From positions 139,626,033 through 139,690,032 of the forward strand of contig OZ024931.1 of the NCBI GenBank assembly GCA_964017235.1: 64,000 nucleotides of DNA. Reading direction: 5' to 3'. Positions 43,886 to 53,633 of this stretch are shown piece by piece (the stretch's first letter is position 1; each line of letters opens with the position of its first letter). Origin of the DNA: Sabellastarte sp. h YS-2021. Taxonomy: Eukaryota > Annelida > Polychaeta > Sabellida > Sabellidae. The translations under genes and the position numbers were made by a program. A model generated the notes under the pieces. The model saw only the letters and a list, made by a program, of their open reading frames with translations, was not told where the DNA came from and did no database searches.

Positions 43886-44412
43886 CATAATGTTATAGTA
43901 TTTATTCATTGCCAATGTTCTCCACCCACCCTTCGAGCCCAACAAGGGGATATCATAATAGTGTGGAGCTGAGCCCTGCACACTGATATCAGAGATACAT
44001 CAGCAGTATACTCAAAGAACACAGACGTGAACCTTGATTGACCTGTTAAGCAGCCGCCTTCTAGATACTCCAAAGAAAAGCACAAACCAAACACCAGCAA
44101 AATACAATCAAACAACAGTATAAACCATTAGAATAAAGAAGCCATCATTATTTTGGAACACTAGGGCTTGGCACTACCAGCCGATTGATTAAGCCAGGCC
44201 ATCTTAACCTTCCGACTAAGTGAAATTGAGGCCATAGCTGTGTATTGCCTCCTCAATGCTGCAACAAAGTATTGGCTCAACAGCCAGGACCCTCTCTTCC
44301 ACTGACATGGATCGCAACCCATGGCAAACAGGCTGCCCCCAATTAGTCGCCTCTTACAACACGCAGGAGGATATGTTGGGCCTATTCTACATCCCCGGAC
44401 CCACAGGGGGCT

Positions 44413-45500
44413 CTTGCCAGTTTTAAGTACTTCTACTACAGTTTTATTGTTGCAATGGATTTTTGCTTTCTTATCTGCCCAAAGTTGAGACCAAACTTTG
44501 AGAGCAACATTTCTAATTGGGTGATATGCAAATGTTGAAATTCGGTACCTAGGGGCAGGGCATATACTGATGGACCAAATACACTCCCCAGTCGCGACAG
44601 TGAGGCAGCCAGAATTACCTGGTTTGTTATTGAAGAAAGGAACCCCAGTGTATTGTTTAAGAAAAACCTGAAACCAATCAAGGGCAGAAGCCCAGGAAAA
44701 ATCATTCAAATCGTCCAATAAAGTAATAAAATAATCTAACATCGAATTTTTAAAATTTTGATCATTTTCCTCTCTCATGGCGTTACAAAAAACAGCCATT
44801 CACCGCCCCATTGTCAGCTGGTCATACGTGACACATTTTTTATTAATACCAACCAACACTCATTCGTGAGGTCATTTCACTTTTTGCTTAACAAAAACTT
44901 CAACACCTCCATGTTAGGATGTAATCTTTTGGGACATACATGTACCTGTCAAATTTAAATGCTGAAGTTCTGATAACCTCTCCGCTACCACCTTCTGTAT
45001 ACTTATCATTTGCTTTCAAATGGTCAGTTGTGTGTAACAGAACAGTACTGGGTACTGTATGTGTATCTGTGGCATTTGTATATGTTCTTTCAGAGTGATC
45101 ACTTGTCAGTGTAATGTGGGATTGATTCATGACCTTGTGTTTGGTCGATTAACAAGAGCCTGTGTGTCAGAATTGGATGTTTTGTTAGCAAAAGTGCTGG
45201 AGCCATCCACTGTGAGCCTATCAAATGAACAAGGTTTAGTACTCGCATCGTCTCTCTGCGTATCTACCAAACTACTACAGTCAAGTTCACTACTTGAAGA
45301 ATTTAGATCTGAATCTTACTGGGCATGGCCAGAGGAATTTACCTCCTGCAAGTTCCTGAAGAATTCGTTATCTTCTGACGACTGTAGTTGATTGGATGTT
45401 TGCACATCATCACTCTTACCCGAACACATATTTAATTTCTTCCTCTCCATTTGCAACTGGTTTACTAAAAAATTGTAAAGAGACTAAATTATAAAACGTG
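44413..45500 (-). pseudogene. Ngaro-like gag fused to RNase H by internal deletion
   Basis: Minus strand. The gag part spans about 45480-44705, with NEFFRNLQEVN, SDLNSSSSELDCSS, KFDRYMYVPKD and finally MLDYFITLLDDLNDFSWASA, which aligns to MLTYLSDLMKDANDFSWHGA of the copy at 48.3 kb. It joins directly to an RNase H-like part (DWFQVFLKQYTG, then IRNVALKVW and HCNNKTVVEVLKTGK), skipping RT. It is interrupted at about 44412 by the 5' end of the Nimb LINE. The fusion frame stays open through the junction, which makes a 212-codon chance ORF (44161-44799). Confidence 0.75.
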
Positions 45501-45719
45501 TGCAAAATGAAGAAGATGAAATCAAATTTAATTTTTCTAGATGTTGCCCTTCCAAGTCTTGAATGCAAATGGAAGAGTGCACACAGAGTGTTAGCCTCAA
45601 ATTAGAGGAAACCAATGAAACTAAAGTTAACAAACAGCATGGTCTGCATACTAATACCCTGAAACCTTAAATAATTAAGGTCCTCCAAAGGGATGAACCC
45701 GCATGCACCAAGGTGTGTG

Positions 45720-46780
45720 CACAGTAGTTGTACAGTATAAATTGTATAGTGAAATCTTGTATCACCAGTTTACACTTTGCAGATTCATAGTAATTGTGAA
45801 AACAGTGTGTCATGAATAGGTACATTAATTTGTTTAATCATCGTACACAGTTAACAGACAATTTTAAGTATGAGTATGATATTTGCAATAACTAAGGTTA
45901 ACCACAATAGTATGAGTAAAGTTGACTCCCAAATCAGGCAACAGCCCAATAAAGGTGGGTAACAAAGTCTTGTGGTCACTAGTTTACACCCTACAACTGC
46001 ACAGTAATTGTGAAAAATGTTTGTGTCATGAACAGGTTCGCTAGTTATAAATATATTCGTACACCAATATGTTTCATCAATAGACACACTATTTAGACCA
46101 TTTTTGTTTTTATTTATTCTATCATACTACATTTCTTACTCAAGTTTAATTATAGCCTCATCAATACAGACTCACTTTTCAACGGCAACGGGGACATTCT
46201 CTGATGGATTGAGCAACTCAGCAATGGGAGGCAGCTACTATCAGAACTTTTGTGGATTTACAATGAAGTTGTTGTTTTTGCAATAACTAAGGTTAACCAC
46301 AATAACTGGAGTATGTTCAAATCCCAAATTTAACAAAAAACTAATATAGGTGTGTAATAAAATCATGCGGTCACTAGTTTACACTTTACCATTGCACAGT
46401 AATTGTGAAAAATGTATGTGTCATTGATTGGTTCACTAGTCATGAGTGTATATTCAAATCTTCTTGTCACTAGTTAACACTTTACAACTGCACAGTAATT
46501 CCATACAATGTTAAATTATAGTATCACTCTTGCAATAATTCCCTGAAAAAGTTTGACTCCCAAACTTGGCGACAAACCAAAGTTGTAACGATAACGTGGA
46601 TGGTTACATGACACCATGATTTTTAATACATTCTGCATGTGTATAATCTGTGAAATTAGACATTTCATTTTAACTATCCAAAGTATAATAAGTATGTAAT
46701 AAAATGTATTGGTGGTCATTAGCTTACACTTTATAATTGCACAATCAAGATACATTGCCACAACTACCAAGGTCAAATTT
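45720..46780. repeat. Degenerate repeat cluster with CACTAGTTTACACTTTACAA core
   Basis: The core (G)TCACTAGTTTACACTTTACA followed by ACTGCACAGTAATTGTGAA occurs near 45757, 45975, 46371 and 46466, with a weaker copy near 46715. A second shared word, GCAATAACTAAGGTTAACCACAATA, is at 45883 and 46280. The segment 46110-46295 is the same family as 39060-39260. No coding content. Confidence 0.6.
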
Positions 46781-46789
46781 TCTATTTAT

Positions 46790-47420
46790 GACTAAACGAG
46801 GATGATTTCAATCATATTCTTAAATTTGCCACCTCTAACCAAAAATGTTTAGATGTATTTGACCCTATATACAAGATGGCTCATGAAAAAAATTGTAACG
46901 GAAGAATGTCTTGCTGTGAAAGGTGCAGCCCATCTTCAGCAAAATGTGTGGGCCTTGGTATACCGAACTTCATCATTGGTTTGAAACCTTTCAAAATGTA
47001 GCAGGAAATAAATTCTGTTGACTTTGTAAATGTAATTATTATTTTCGAGAAATTCAAAAGATCTCTGAAGAATTGTTGACACCAAGAAATATGTTTGGGT
47101 TATTTTGTCTAATTCCTCCAAGTAAACTTCTATAATAACTTTTAATAACTTCTGGTGGGGTTTTAGGGATGTCTAGAGAGATTTTTAAGTGTGCTTTGGC
47201 ATTTTCTTAGTTTTATTTTGCACCATTTCGGTGTTAGGTCATTTGTGCCAACTAGGGTTAGAATCACTTTGTACTTTGAAAGTTTAAGACTCCGAGGCTT
47301 TGGTATTAAGGATAAAATTGTGGTGCCTGGTACTTCAACAGAGACTGCATGTGATAGATGGCAAAACATTTTGCCCATGGAGTCAGTCAGTATGATTCCA
47401 TCTTTTTGGTCAAACACAGT
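46790..47420 (-). pseudogene. SGNH/GDSL-hydrolase-like remnant
   Basis: The minus-strand frame from 47417 reads DGIILTDSMGK (block I, TDS in place of GDS, with the Ser kept), VEVPGTTILSLI, then KVILTLVGTNDL (block III with Gly and Asn kept), and stops at 47163. Text continues in other frames to about 46800, with a possible block V (GQIHLNIFG). Several stops. SGNH hydrolase ORFs are known passengers of Ngaro and other retroelements, so it is probably retroelement-derived, but its parent element is not identified. Confidence 0.55.
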
Positions 47421-48019
47421 ACCAGTTCTTCCTGAAAACGAGAAGGAAAGAAAGAAAAGAATGAAAGGAGATGCATAAAAGTTATTGAAAAAATAGCAAA
47501 AACTCCAAAATAATAAGCTTGTTTTGTTTGAACGTTTGGTGTTTTTTTTTTGGTATTTTTGTATTTACATACACATAAAACCCTAAATGTTTTGCTCATG
47601 TGTTTAAATTACATTTTACAATTATACAAAACAACTTTTTACAAAGGTTTTTACAAACAACTTTTTTATTGAAGACAAGCTCGTATTTCTTCTAGAATTT
47701 GTCCCATAATATATTTTCCTCCTGATAGTTTCTTGCCTCAGTCATCCGCCTGTCATTTAGGTGCAAGCCACTTCCAAAAGATGTATCATGAGGATTTGAT
47801 TCACCATTTTTCCTGTTGCCAATGGCAAAAAAAAACTTTTTTCGATGCACGGGTTTTGTAGCACTTTAGCCTGAACTCCTGGATAACATAAAGTTTTTGT
47901 ATTCTCCCGCCAATCTTGTAGCTTAAATCCTCCAAGGCCTTTTGTTTTTTGGGGTACGATTCTTGAAAAAAAAGTTTCAGATTAGCTTTATTGTTAAAGA
48001 GGCTGGTCCCCAGTTTGAA
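47421..48019. other. Spacer, no gene supported
   Basis: Poly-T/A-rich; a minus-strand 80-codon frame at 47801-48043 shows no recognised motif. It ends where gag text of the next element begins abruptly. Confidence 0.35.
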
Positions 48020-48719
48020 CCACTTAAAATCAGCCAAAGACATTCAGCGTCAAGTTGATAGTCGGTTACGAGAACTTGAAGAATGTAGTTTCACCCCCAA
48101 AGGTAAAAAGCAAAAAATTAAGTCAAAAAGAGGTGGTAACGTTGATGTACTTGTCAGTAAAAGAGTACCTTGGCCTCATGATACGGTCTTAGGGGGTAGC
48201 TCTAGACAGCGCATTTCTTATGACCAGCTCACCTGGTGCCAATGGGTTCAGGGGTTTGCCCGAAATATTTTAGAAGAAAAATCTCAAAAAACCAGGGAAA
48301 ACATGCTCACTTATTTGTCTGATTTAATGAAGGATGCCAATGATTTTAGTTGGCATGGGGCTAAGGCGGCGCATGCCATAGTCATGTGTGACATGGAAAG
48401 GGGAGCTGTTACTTGGGATGACACTGCGCGTATTGACAGGGTCAGAAGGGCTCATGCCCGAAAACATGTCCAAAATTTCAGAAACTTTGGCAAAAATGGT
48501 GAGGTGGCCAGTAAGAGGCCCTGGTTCTGTAAAATGTACCAGTCAGGATCATGCTCATTTGCTAAAGATCATGAAAATAATGGAAAGCTTCATAGGCACA
48601 TATGTGCAAACTGTTTGGAGAAAGGTAGGCAGTTAAACCATCCTGAAAAAGATTGTTTATGGGTGAAAAAGCAACCAAAAAACAAGCAGTTAGCTGCTCT
48701 GGGGCCAAAAAACCTCTGA
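48020..48719 (+). CDS. Ngaro-like gag, N-terminally truncated
   Basis: Open from about 48020 to TGA 48717-48719. It contains the helical block TYDQL/SYDQLTWCQWVQGFARNI, MLTYLSDLMKDANDFSW, CDMERGAVTWDDTARIDRVR, and a CCCH-type zinc finger (WFCKMYQSGSCSF then HRHICANC and HPEKDC). It is cleanly open, unlike the rest of the element. The last 50 bases contain two in-phase A_AAA_AAC heptamers, and pol lies in the -1 frame. A splice donor AAAG|GTAAAA sits at 48102/48103, and its phase matches the recombinase acceptor at 50952. Confidence 0.85.
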
Positions 48720-50900
48720 GCAGCTTTGTACATGGTCAAAGTCAGTGTAAAGTGGTATCTAATGAACATGTTGAAAAGTTGAAAGTAACAAGTCAGAATT
48801 ACTATAGAACTAGGATTGTGTTTAACTCTAGTATGAAGCAATCAAACATACAGTCGTTAATGGCCATGTCAAAAGACAAAGCCGTAAAACTGTGTAATAA
48901 AGTTTGTAAGTCTGTAGTCACCACTAGTAGTAATTGTAAAGATTTTGCCCAAGATGGCCGCCAGTGTTATACTGCTGTTGAGAAAACGCATTCTCTGTGT
49001 GATGGCTGTTTGTACTCCTCTGTAGTTGCAGGTAGCGCCTCTGACGAAGCTGATACACAACACATTGCCACTAGTAGTGGTCATATTGCAGAAGACACAG
49101 AACGTGGTCAGATTGATTCACCAATATGTCAAAGCAGTGTGGGACAACATGCTGTTCATTCTCACAAGGTTGTGGCTGCTGAAATGCTGGATGACAGTAC
49201 AGATCAAAAAATGCGAATTTTTGACATTAATGGACTGGAACATAAGTATTTAAATACTATTTTAAACAGGTCCGGTCATTCAAAAATTCCCTCCTCTGAC
49301 ACCCAGTTTTATAAAGAATGGAAGGTACAGAGCGATTTTAACTTTGGTTTTATACCAATAGGTGAATTTCGATTATCGCATTACTGTCCTATACAGGCCC
49401 ATCTTATTGTTAAACAACATGGAAAGCCTAATTATTTAGGTGCTCGCCTAAAAGTTGATTCACAACTCAATCTCCAGGCCTGGGAATATCACCTGTCAGA
49501 TTACTGGGACAAACAGCTTATTGACCTGTTGTATTTTGGATTTCCTCTAGATTTCAATAGAAACTGTCCTTTGAAATGGGAAGGGGTCAATCATAATTCT
49601 GCTATTAACCATCCCAATGACATTGATGTTTACTTGCTTGAAGAACTTGCCCATAAAGCCATTGTTGGCCCATTCAGGGAACATCCATGCCCAGAAGGGC
49701 ATATATCTCCATTATTGACTAGAGAAAAACCAAACTCGGCTAACAGAAGAGTGATTGTAGATCTGAGTTGGCCCCAGGACCTTTCGGTAAATGGAGGTAT
49801 TGATAAAAATTCCTACTTAGGCACTGATTTCTCACTTCACCTCCCAACCATTGATCACATCACTGAGCAATTAAAAATTTTGGGAAGAGGTTGTCACCTC
49901 TATAAGACTGACATATCCAGAGCATTCAGACACATCAAAGTGGATCCTATAGACTGTGACCTCTTAGGTCTGTCATGCGAAAAATGGGTCATAAAATCAT
50001 TGGGTACATTGATGATTATGTTGGATTTGGTGACCCTTCTGAAGCCAAAGCGTCATTTGATTGCTTATATGACCTCCTTCAGGAACTAGACCTCACTATC
50101 AGCAGCAAAAAATTAATACATCCAAGTACAGTAGTCACACGTCTAGGTATTGAAGTAAATACGGAAAAAGGTACTTTGAGAATACCTACTGAAAAAATGG
50201 TTCAAATTTCAAACATGCTTCAAACATGGAAAAGCAAAAAATCCTGTACCAAGAGGCAACTACAGTCTTTGCTAGGCCACCTGCTTTATATTCATAAGTG
50301 TGTAAAGCCCACTAGGTACTTCTTGAATAGAATGCTTCAGGTATTCAGAGATGCTCATGATGCATCTCACATAAGCTTGAATCCAGCTTTTCATAGAGAT
50401 CTAAGATGGTTTTTAACCTTTCTCCCTGACTTTAATGGAGTGGCTCTTTATGACCATAAGAAAGTGGCTTTTTAGGTGCATCTTGATGCCTGTCTTCAAG
50501 GCTTAGGTGGTGTATTTAACAACCTAGTGTACCATGTACCCATACCTGTGGGTTTTTGCAATTTAAACATAGTACATTTAGAAATGATAAACATTGTAGT
50601 GGCTTTAAAGCTGTTTTGCATGCATTGGGCAAAACAATGTATCAAGGTATTTTGTGACAATCTTGCTGTAGTACAAGTACTTCAGTCGGGTCATACTCAT
50701 GACCCTTATCTGGCTGTATGTGCCAGAAATGTGTGTCTTCTGGATGCAAAGCATGACATTGAGATTACTTATGTGCATATCAGTGGTAGGAAAAATAGTA
50801 GCTGACCTTTTGTCCAGGTGGACTAGTAGTATAAATAATGTGCAAGAACTTAATTCCATGGTACCAAACTTCATATGGTTGGATACTTCATTGTCCCTCC
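48653..50900 (+). pseudogene. Ngaro-like reverse transcriptase / RNase H, internally deleted
   Basis: The frame open from 48653 carries a spacer of about 190 codons, then RT: SDFNFGFIPIGEF, WEYHLSDYWDKQLIDLLYFG, FREHPCPEGHISPLLTREK, RRVIVDLSWPQDLSVNGGID, YKTDISRAFRHIKVDP. At about 49972 roughly 100 bases are deleted (the LPFGA..GTQIFQ region), shifting the frame; the next frame starts right before the catalytic GYIDDYVG (about 50000) and runs to a TAG at 50473-50475. RNase H then continues in that frame (LDACLQGLGG, LEMINIVVALKLF, CDNLAVVQVLQSG). A frameshift near 50800 precedes VADLLSRW. So the enzyme is inactive. Confidence 0.9.
48677..48713 (+). promoter_or_regulatory. Candidate -1 ribosomal frameshift sites (two A_AAA_AAC)
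   Basis: Heptamers at 48677-48683 and 48707-48713 are both in the X_XXY_YYZ phase of gag, just before the gag stop at 48717. The pol frame is -1 and already open there. A small hairpin, AGCAG-TTAG-CTGCT (48685-48698), follows the first site. The homologous site exists in the second copy at 54844-54850. Confidence 0.6.
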
Positions 50901-50902
50901 TT

Positions 50903-50952
50903 TATCTTGATTGTGATATATGATACTAACATGATGCTATGCTTTGTTTCAG
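50903..50952 (+). promoter_or_regulatory. Splice branch point and acceptor before the recombinase
   Basis: TACTAAC at 50924-50930 is the optimal branch sequence. It lies 23 nt before a T-rich tract and the acceptor CAG ending at 50952. The first codon created by joining to the gag donor at 48102 keeps both frames (AAA G|GT CAC). Confidence 0.6.
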
Positions 50953-51961
50953 GTCACTCAAGGCTGGAAAACCTCACATCTCAGGCTATGGCAAGGCTCA
51001 ATACTGCATTCAGGCCTCCTACCCAAGCTGCCTACACTTCTATGTTTAGAGTATTCGTGGCATTCTGTGTGTATATGAAAGTAGCTATGGTAGATGTTCA
51101 TGTGGGTGTGTTGCTAGCTTTCCTTGAATGTTTACATGTTAACAAAGTGTCAGTTCACATGGTATGTAACTATCTGTCAGCAATCAAAGCAAAATTTATT
51201 TGTTTGGGTTACCCACTGTGGCACTAGATGATAAAAAATTGCATTATTTCATAAAATATCTAAAAATTAATCGTCCATTATGCATCACCAAATGTAACAT
51301 TATCAGCATTGAAGATTTGTATGCCATGGTGGCTTGCTGTGATTCTCTGTATATGGGAGAAGTATATAAAGCTGTATTTCTTATAGCATTCTTTGGATTC
51401 TTTCGGATGTCAAATCTATGCCCCCACTCCAGCACCACTTTTGATTTCACCAGACATATAGCTGGGGGTGATGTTTTCTGGGATAATAATTCCTTAAAAC
51501 TGCTGGTAAAGTGGTCTAAATCATTACAATCTAGAGATACAGTTAAGGTTATTTCTCTTCCTTCACTGGGCAGGGCTGCTATCTGTCCCCTACGGGCTGT
51601 AAAAAAGTTATACAAACTTTATAACCCTTCCAACAATGACCCCCTCTTTCAGTTTAAATACACTTCGGGTTGGAAGGTTCTTATTGATTCCAAAGTAAGA
51701 AAAACTTTATCTTATATAAATTCTCAGTTAGGCTACACTCCTCATTATTTCACATTTCATTCATTTCGACGATCTGGGGCCTCATTGGCTTTTGCTTCTC
51801 ATGTTCCCCTTCAACAGATAAAGATGCAGGGTACATGGTCATCTGACTGTGTTTGGAACTACATACACACTAATCCTGATAATGCCAATCAGGTTGCTTC
51901 TACATTTCCAAAATATATACACTATAAATGCTTAAGTTGGGCTTTGAGGGATTTTTCATAA
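50953..51961 (+). pseudogene. Ngaro-like tyrosine recombinase, one frameshift
   Basis: The N-terminal domain is at 50953-51220 (LTSQAMARLNTAFRPPTQAA, LECLHVNKVSVHMV, LSAIKAKF). A 1-base slip near 51200 leads to the second frame: LDDKKLHYFIKYLKINRP, FGFFRMSNLCPHSS with the first catalytic Arg, GDVFWDNNSLKLLVKWSKSL, LPSLGRAAICPLRAVKK, FTFHSFRRSGASLAF with the HxxR box, then MQGTWSSDCVWNYI with the nucleophile Tyr. It ends at TAA 51961. Apart from the slip all catalytic residues are present. Confidence 0.88.
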
Positions 51962-52386
51962 TGTACTGGTTAAACTTTTTTCATACTTTGTCCTCTTTTA
52001 GGTCTTGACAGTGAAATTATATAACAAATTGTCAGGTATTGTGTATATAAGTCATTCTCTTTTAAATTGCAGTGGTCACCTTTCATTGTTTAGCTGTTAT
52101 TATAAGTATGTTGGTAACTCGACTTCTTTGAGTTAAGGTGACCTTATATGCGGTTTAACTTGTATCAAAATATTCATGTTAGAATCAAACTGGCCATTGT
52201 GTAACTGAGTGTGTATTTTTGGTCATTTTGGATTCGTATCTGTATTGTATCTGTGTATTCAATGGGATATGTACATACAATTAGTAGTGTAGTGTGTATT
52301 CTTAATAATTGTTAGTGTATGAATAAATTCATAGTACCCTCAGTCTGGTGTTGTGATTGTCTAAGGGGCTGTATGGGGGGACTGTG
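51962..52386 (+). other. Ngaro-like 3' UTR and B-type end
   Basis: Non-coding. It includes AAGGTGACCTTA near 52135 and AATAAA near 52323, and ends in the B-like G-run. No second A/B repeat follows. Confidence 0.55.
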
Positions 52387-52915
52387 GTGTACAGGTAGAT
52401 TTTAAGCTGCTTCCTGAAAGAGGCTAGGGAGGAAGAGATACAAATCTCATCCGGAAGATTATTCCAAACAGTAGGAGCCTCAAAAGCAAAACTACTACCA
52501 AACTGTTTCACAGATTTATGAACAGAAGGGTAGAACTTTGGAATAATAAGGAAATTACCACCACTTTCACTGTGCTGGGTACTACAAGAACTGTTGTAGG
52601 AAGAAAGATATGAAGTAAAATAACCAGTGTCAAGAAACAAGAAACTAGTGTTGCTGTTTTAAAATCTGGGGGATGTTCGACAGGAAGCCATATAATTTCT
52701 TTAGCACAGGAGTTATATATGTATATCTACTGGTGTTTGATACAATTCTGGCTACACTATTTTGGATTCACTGTAATTTATGTAAATTGAACTTAGAGAG
52801 ATTCCTTAAAGGGGTTGCAGTAATCTAACAAACTACTAACAAGAGCATTAGCCACATGTACAGAAGAATCATGAGTAAGAAACTGTCTGACTTGTCTGAA
52901 ATCACGGAGTGGCAC
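52387..52915 (-). pseudogene. CR1/L2-type LINE 3' fragment
   Basis: The minus-strand text VPLRDFRQVRQFLTHDSSVH, LDYCN, SKFNLHKLQ, FAFEAPTVWNNLPDEI and FRKQLKIYLYT follows the same order as the LINE at 1.2-1.7 kb. Frameshifts are present. Its 3' side directly touches the end of the upstream Ngaro-like copy. Confidence 0.85.
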
Positions 52916-53032
52916 CAAACTTTATTACTTTTATCCCAACATTCATTTGTCCATATGTCGTAATATTTCCAGTAGCAAGATATAATCACTTTATAGTGAC
53001 TGTATGCCCCATATAAACATTTGCATTGCTTC
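52916..53032. other. Short spacer
   Basis: Unrecognised sequence between the LINE fragment and the A1 repeat. Confidence 0.3.
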
Positions 53033-53284
53033 TCATAAGTGGTGTTCAGGCATCACGGTTGTCAGTCCCCCACCCCAGGGAGCCAGTGTCTGAGAGGTTT
53101 GTAGGGTACCTTAATTTTCTGTGGGGTTCTTGGGTGTTGTTACAGGGATGTGTGTCACCCCCTCTTATTGGATGACCCAGAGGTCAAAGGGCATGCCCCT
53201 CACTGTTTCCCTCCAAAAATGTGTGTTTCCCTCCACTTGAATCTAAGTTTGTGAACTGGGTGGACGGTCATAAAAATTAAATTG
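53033..53284 (+). repeat. Split direct repeat A1
   Basis: Starts TCATAAGTGGTGTTCAGGCA and is identical to 58843-59094 apart from one A/G. It contains the DR1-like AGGTCAAAGGGCA at 53181-53193. Confidence 0.93.
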
Positions 53285-53633
53285 AAATGTTGGATTGTTT
53301 TAATGCTTTTATGTGGTGTTTTTATCAGTGACATGTACATAGTACCAATTTTAATGTATGTAACTAACTGCTGAGTGTGATGATATATTTTTCACTCTGG
53401 AGAACCTTTGTTGTACTTGTGATGAAGTCGGGACTTTCAGTGTTGCAGTGAATCAGCAGAATTCAGTCTTCTTGACGACCTCAGGCTTGACTCTGTTGCT
53501 ATCAAGGGACGGTCTAACCTATTTTCTTTACCCCTTGCTTTAATAGCCAAAGTCAATTCTGATATCGTGGAAGGCAGCATTCTGTGGGAGTTGTTCCCTT
53601 GTGTATTATAGAAATTTCGCAAACAGTATAAAT
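53285..53633. other. Ngaro-like 5' UTR
   Basis: Leader between A1 and the gag start. CTAAC followed by the pyrimidine tract TTTTCTTTACCCCTTGCTTT and AATAG (ending about 53546) looks like a splice acceptor, so a leader intron is possible. Confidence 0.4.

Larger units (their letters stand above)
40851..44412 (-). mobile_element. Nimb/I-type LINE, 3'-truncated, nested in a Ngaro-like remnant
   Basis: Minus strand, 5' end near 44412. A 5' UTR of about 430 bp (44412-43986) begins CCCCCTGTGGGTCCGGGG and includes GAGGCGACTAATTGGGGGC, a word I remember as widespread in invertebrate Nimb-type elements. ORF1 and ORF2 follow. The element stops inside RT, after the motif KAYDTVWKYGVIRDLHKVGL and GLRG, so the catalytic palm and everything downstream are missing. 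Confidence 0.8.
48020..52386 (+). mobile_element. Ngaro-like retrotransposon copy, 5'-truncated
   Basis: It contains gag, RT/RNase H and tyrosine recombinase in the same order as the full-length copy at 53-59.6 kb. It has no A repeat or gag N-terminus: text aligning to TSKAVQRKIDRSLANLDT of the other copy starts at about 48020. The 3' end, GGGGCTGTATGGGGGGACTG at 52367-52386, matches the B-repeat end (TTGGGGTGGGGGGACTGT) and abuts a minus-strand LINE fragment. Coding parts are broken (see entries). Confidence 0.85.

Noticed and set aside
44161..44799. 212-codon open frame read as one protein
   Set aside because: It is a chimera of Ngaro-like gag/RNase H text and the 5' UTR of the inserted LINE; continuity is accidental.
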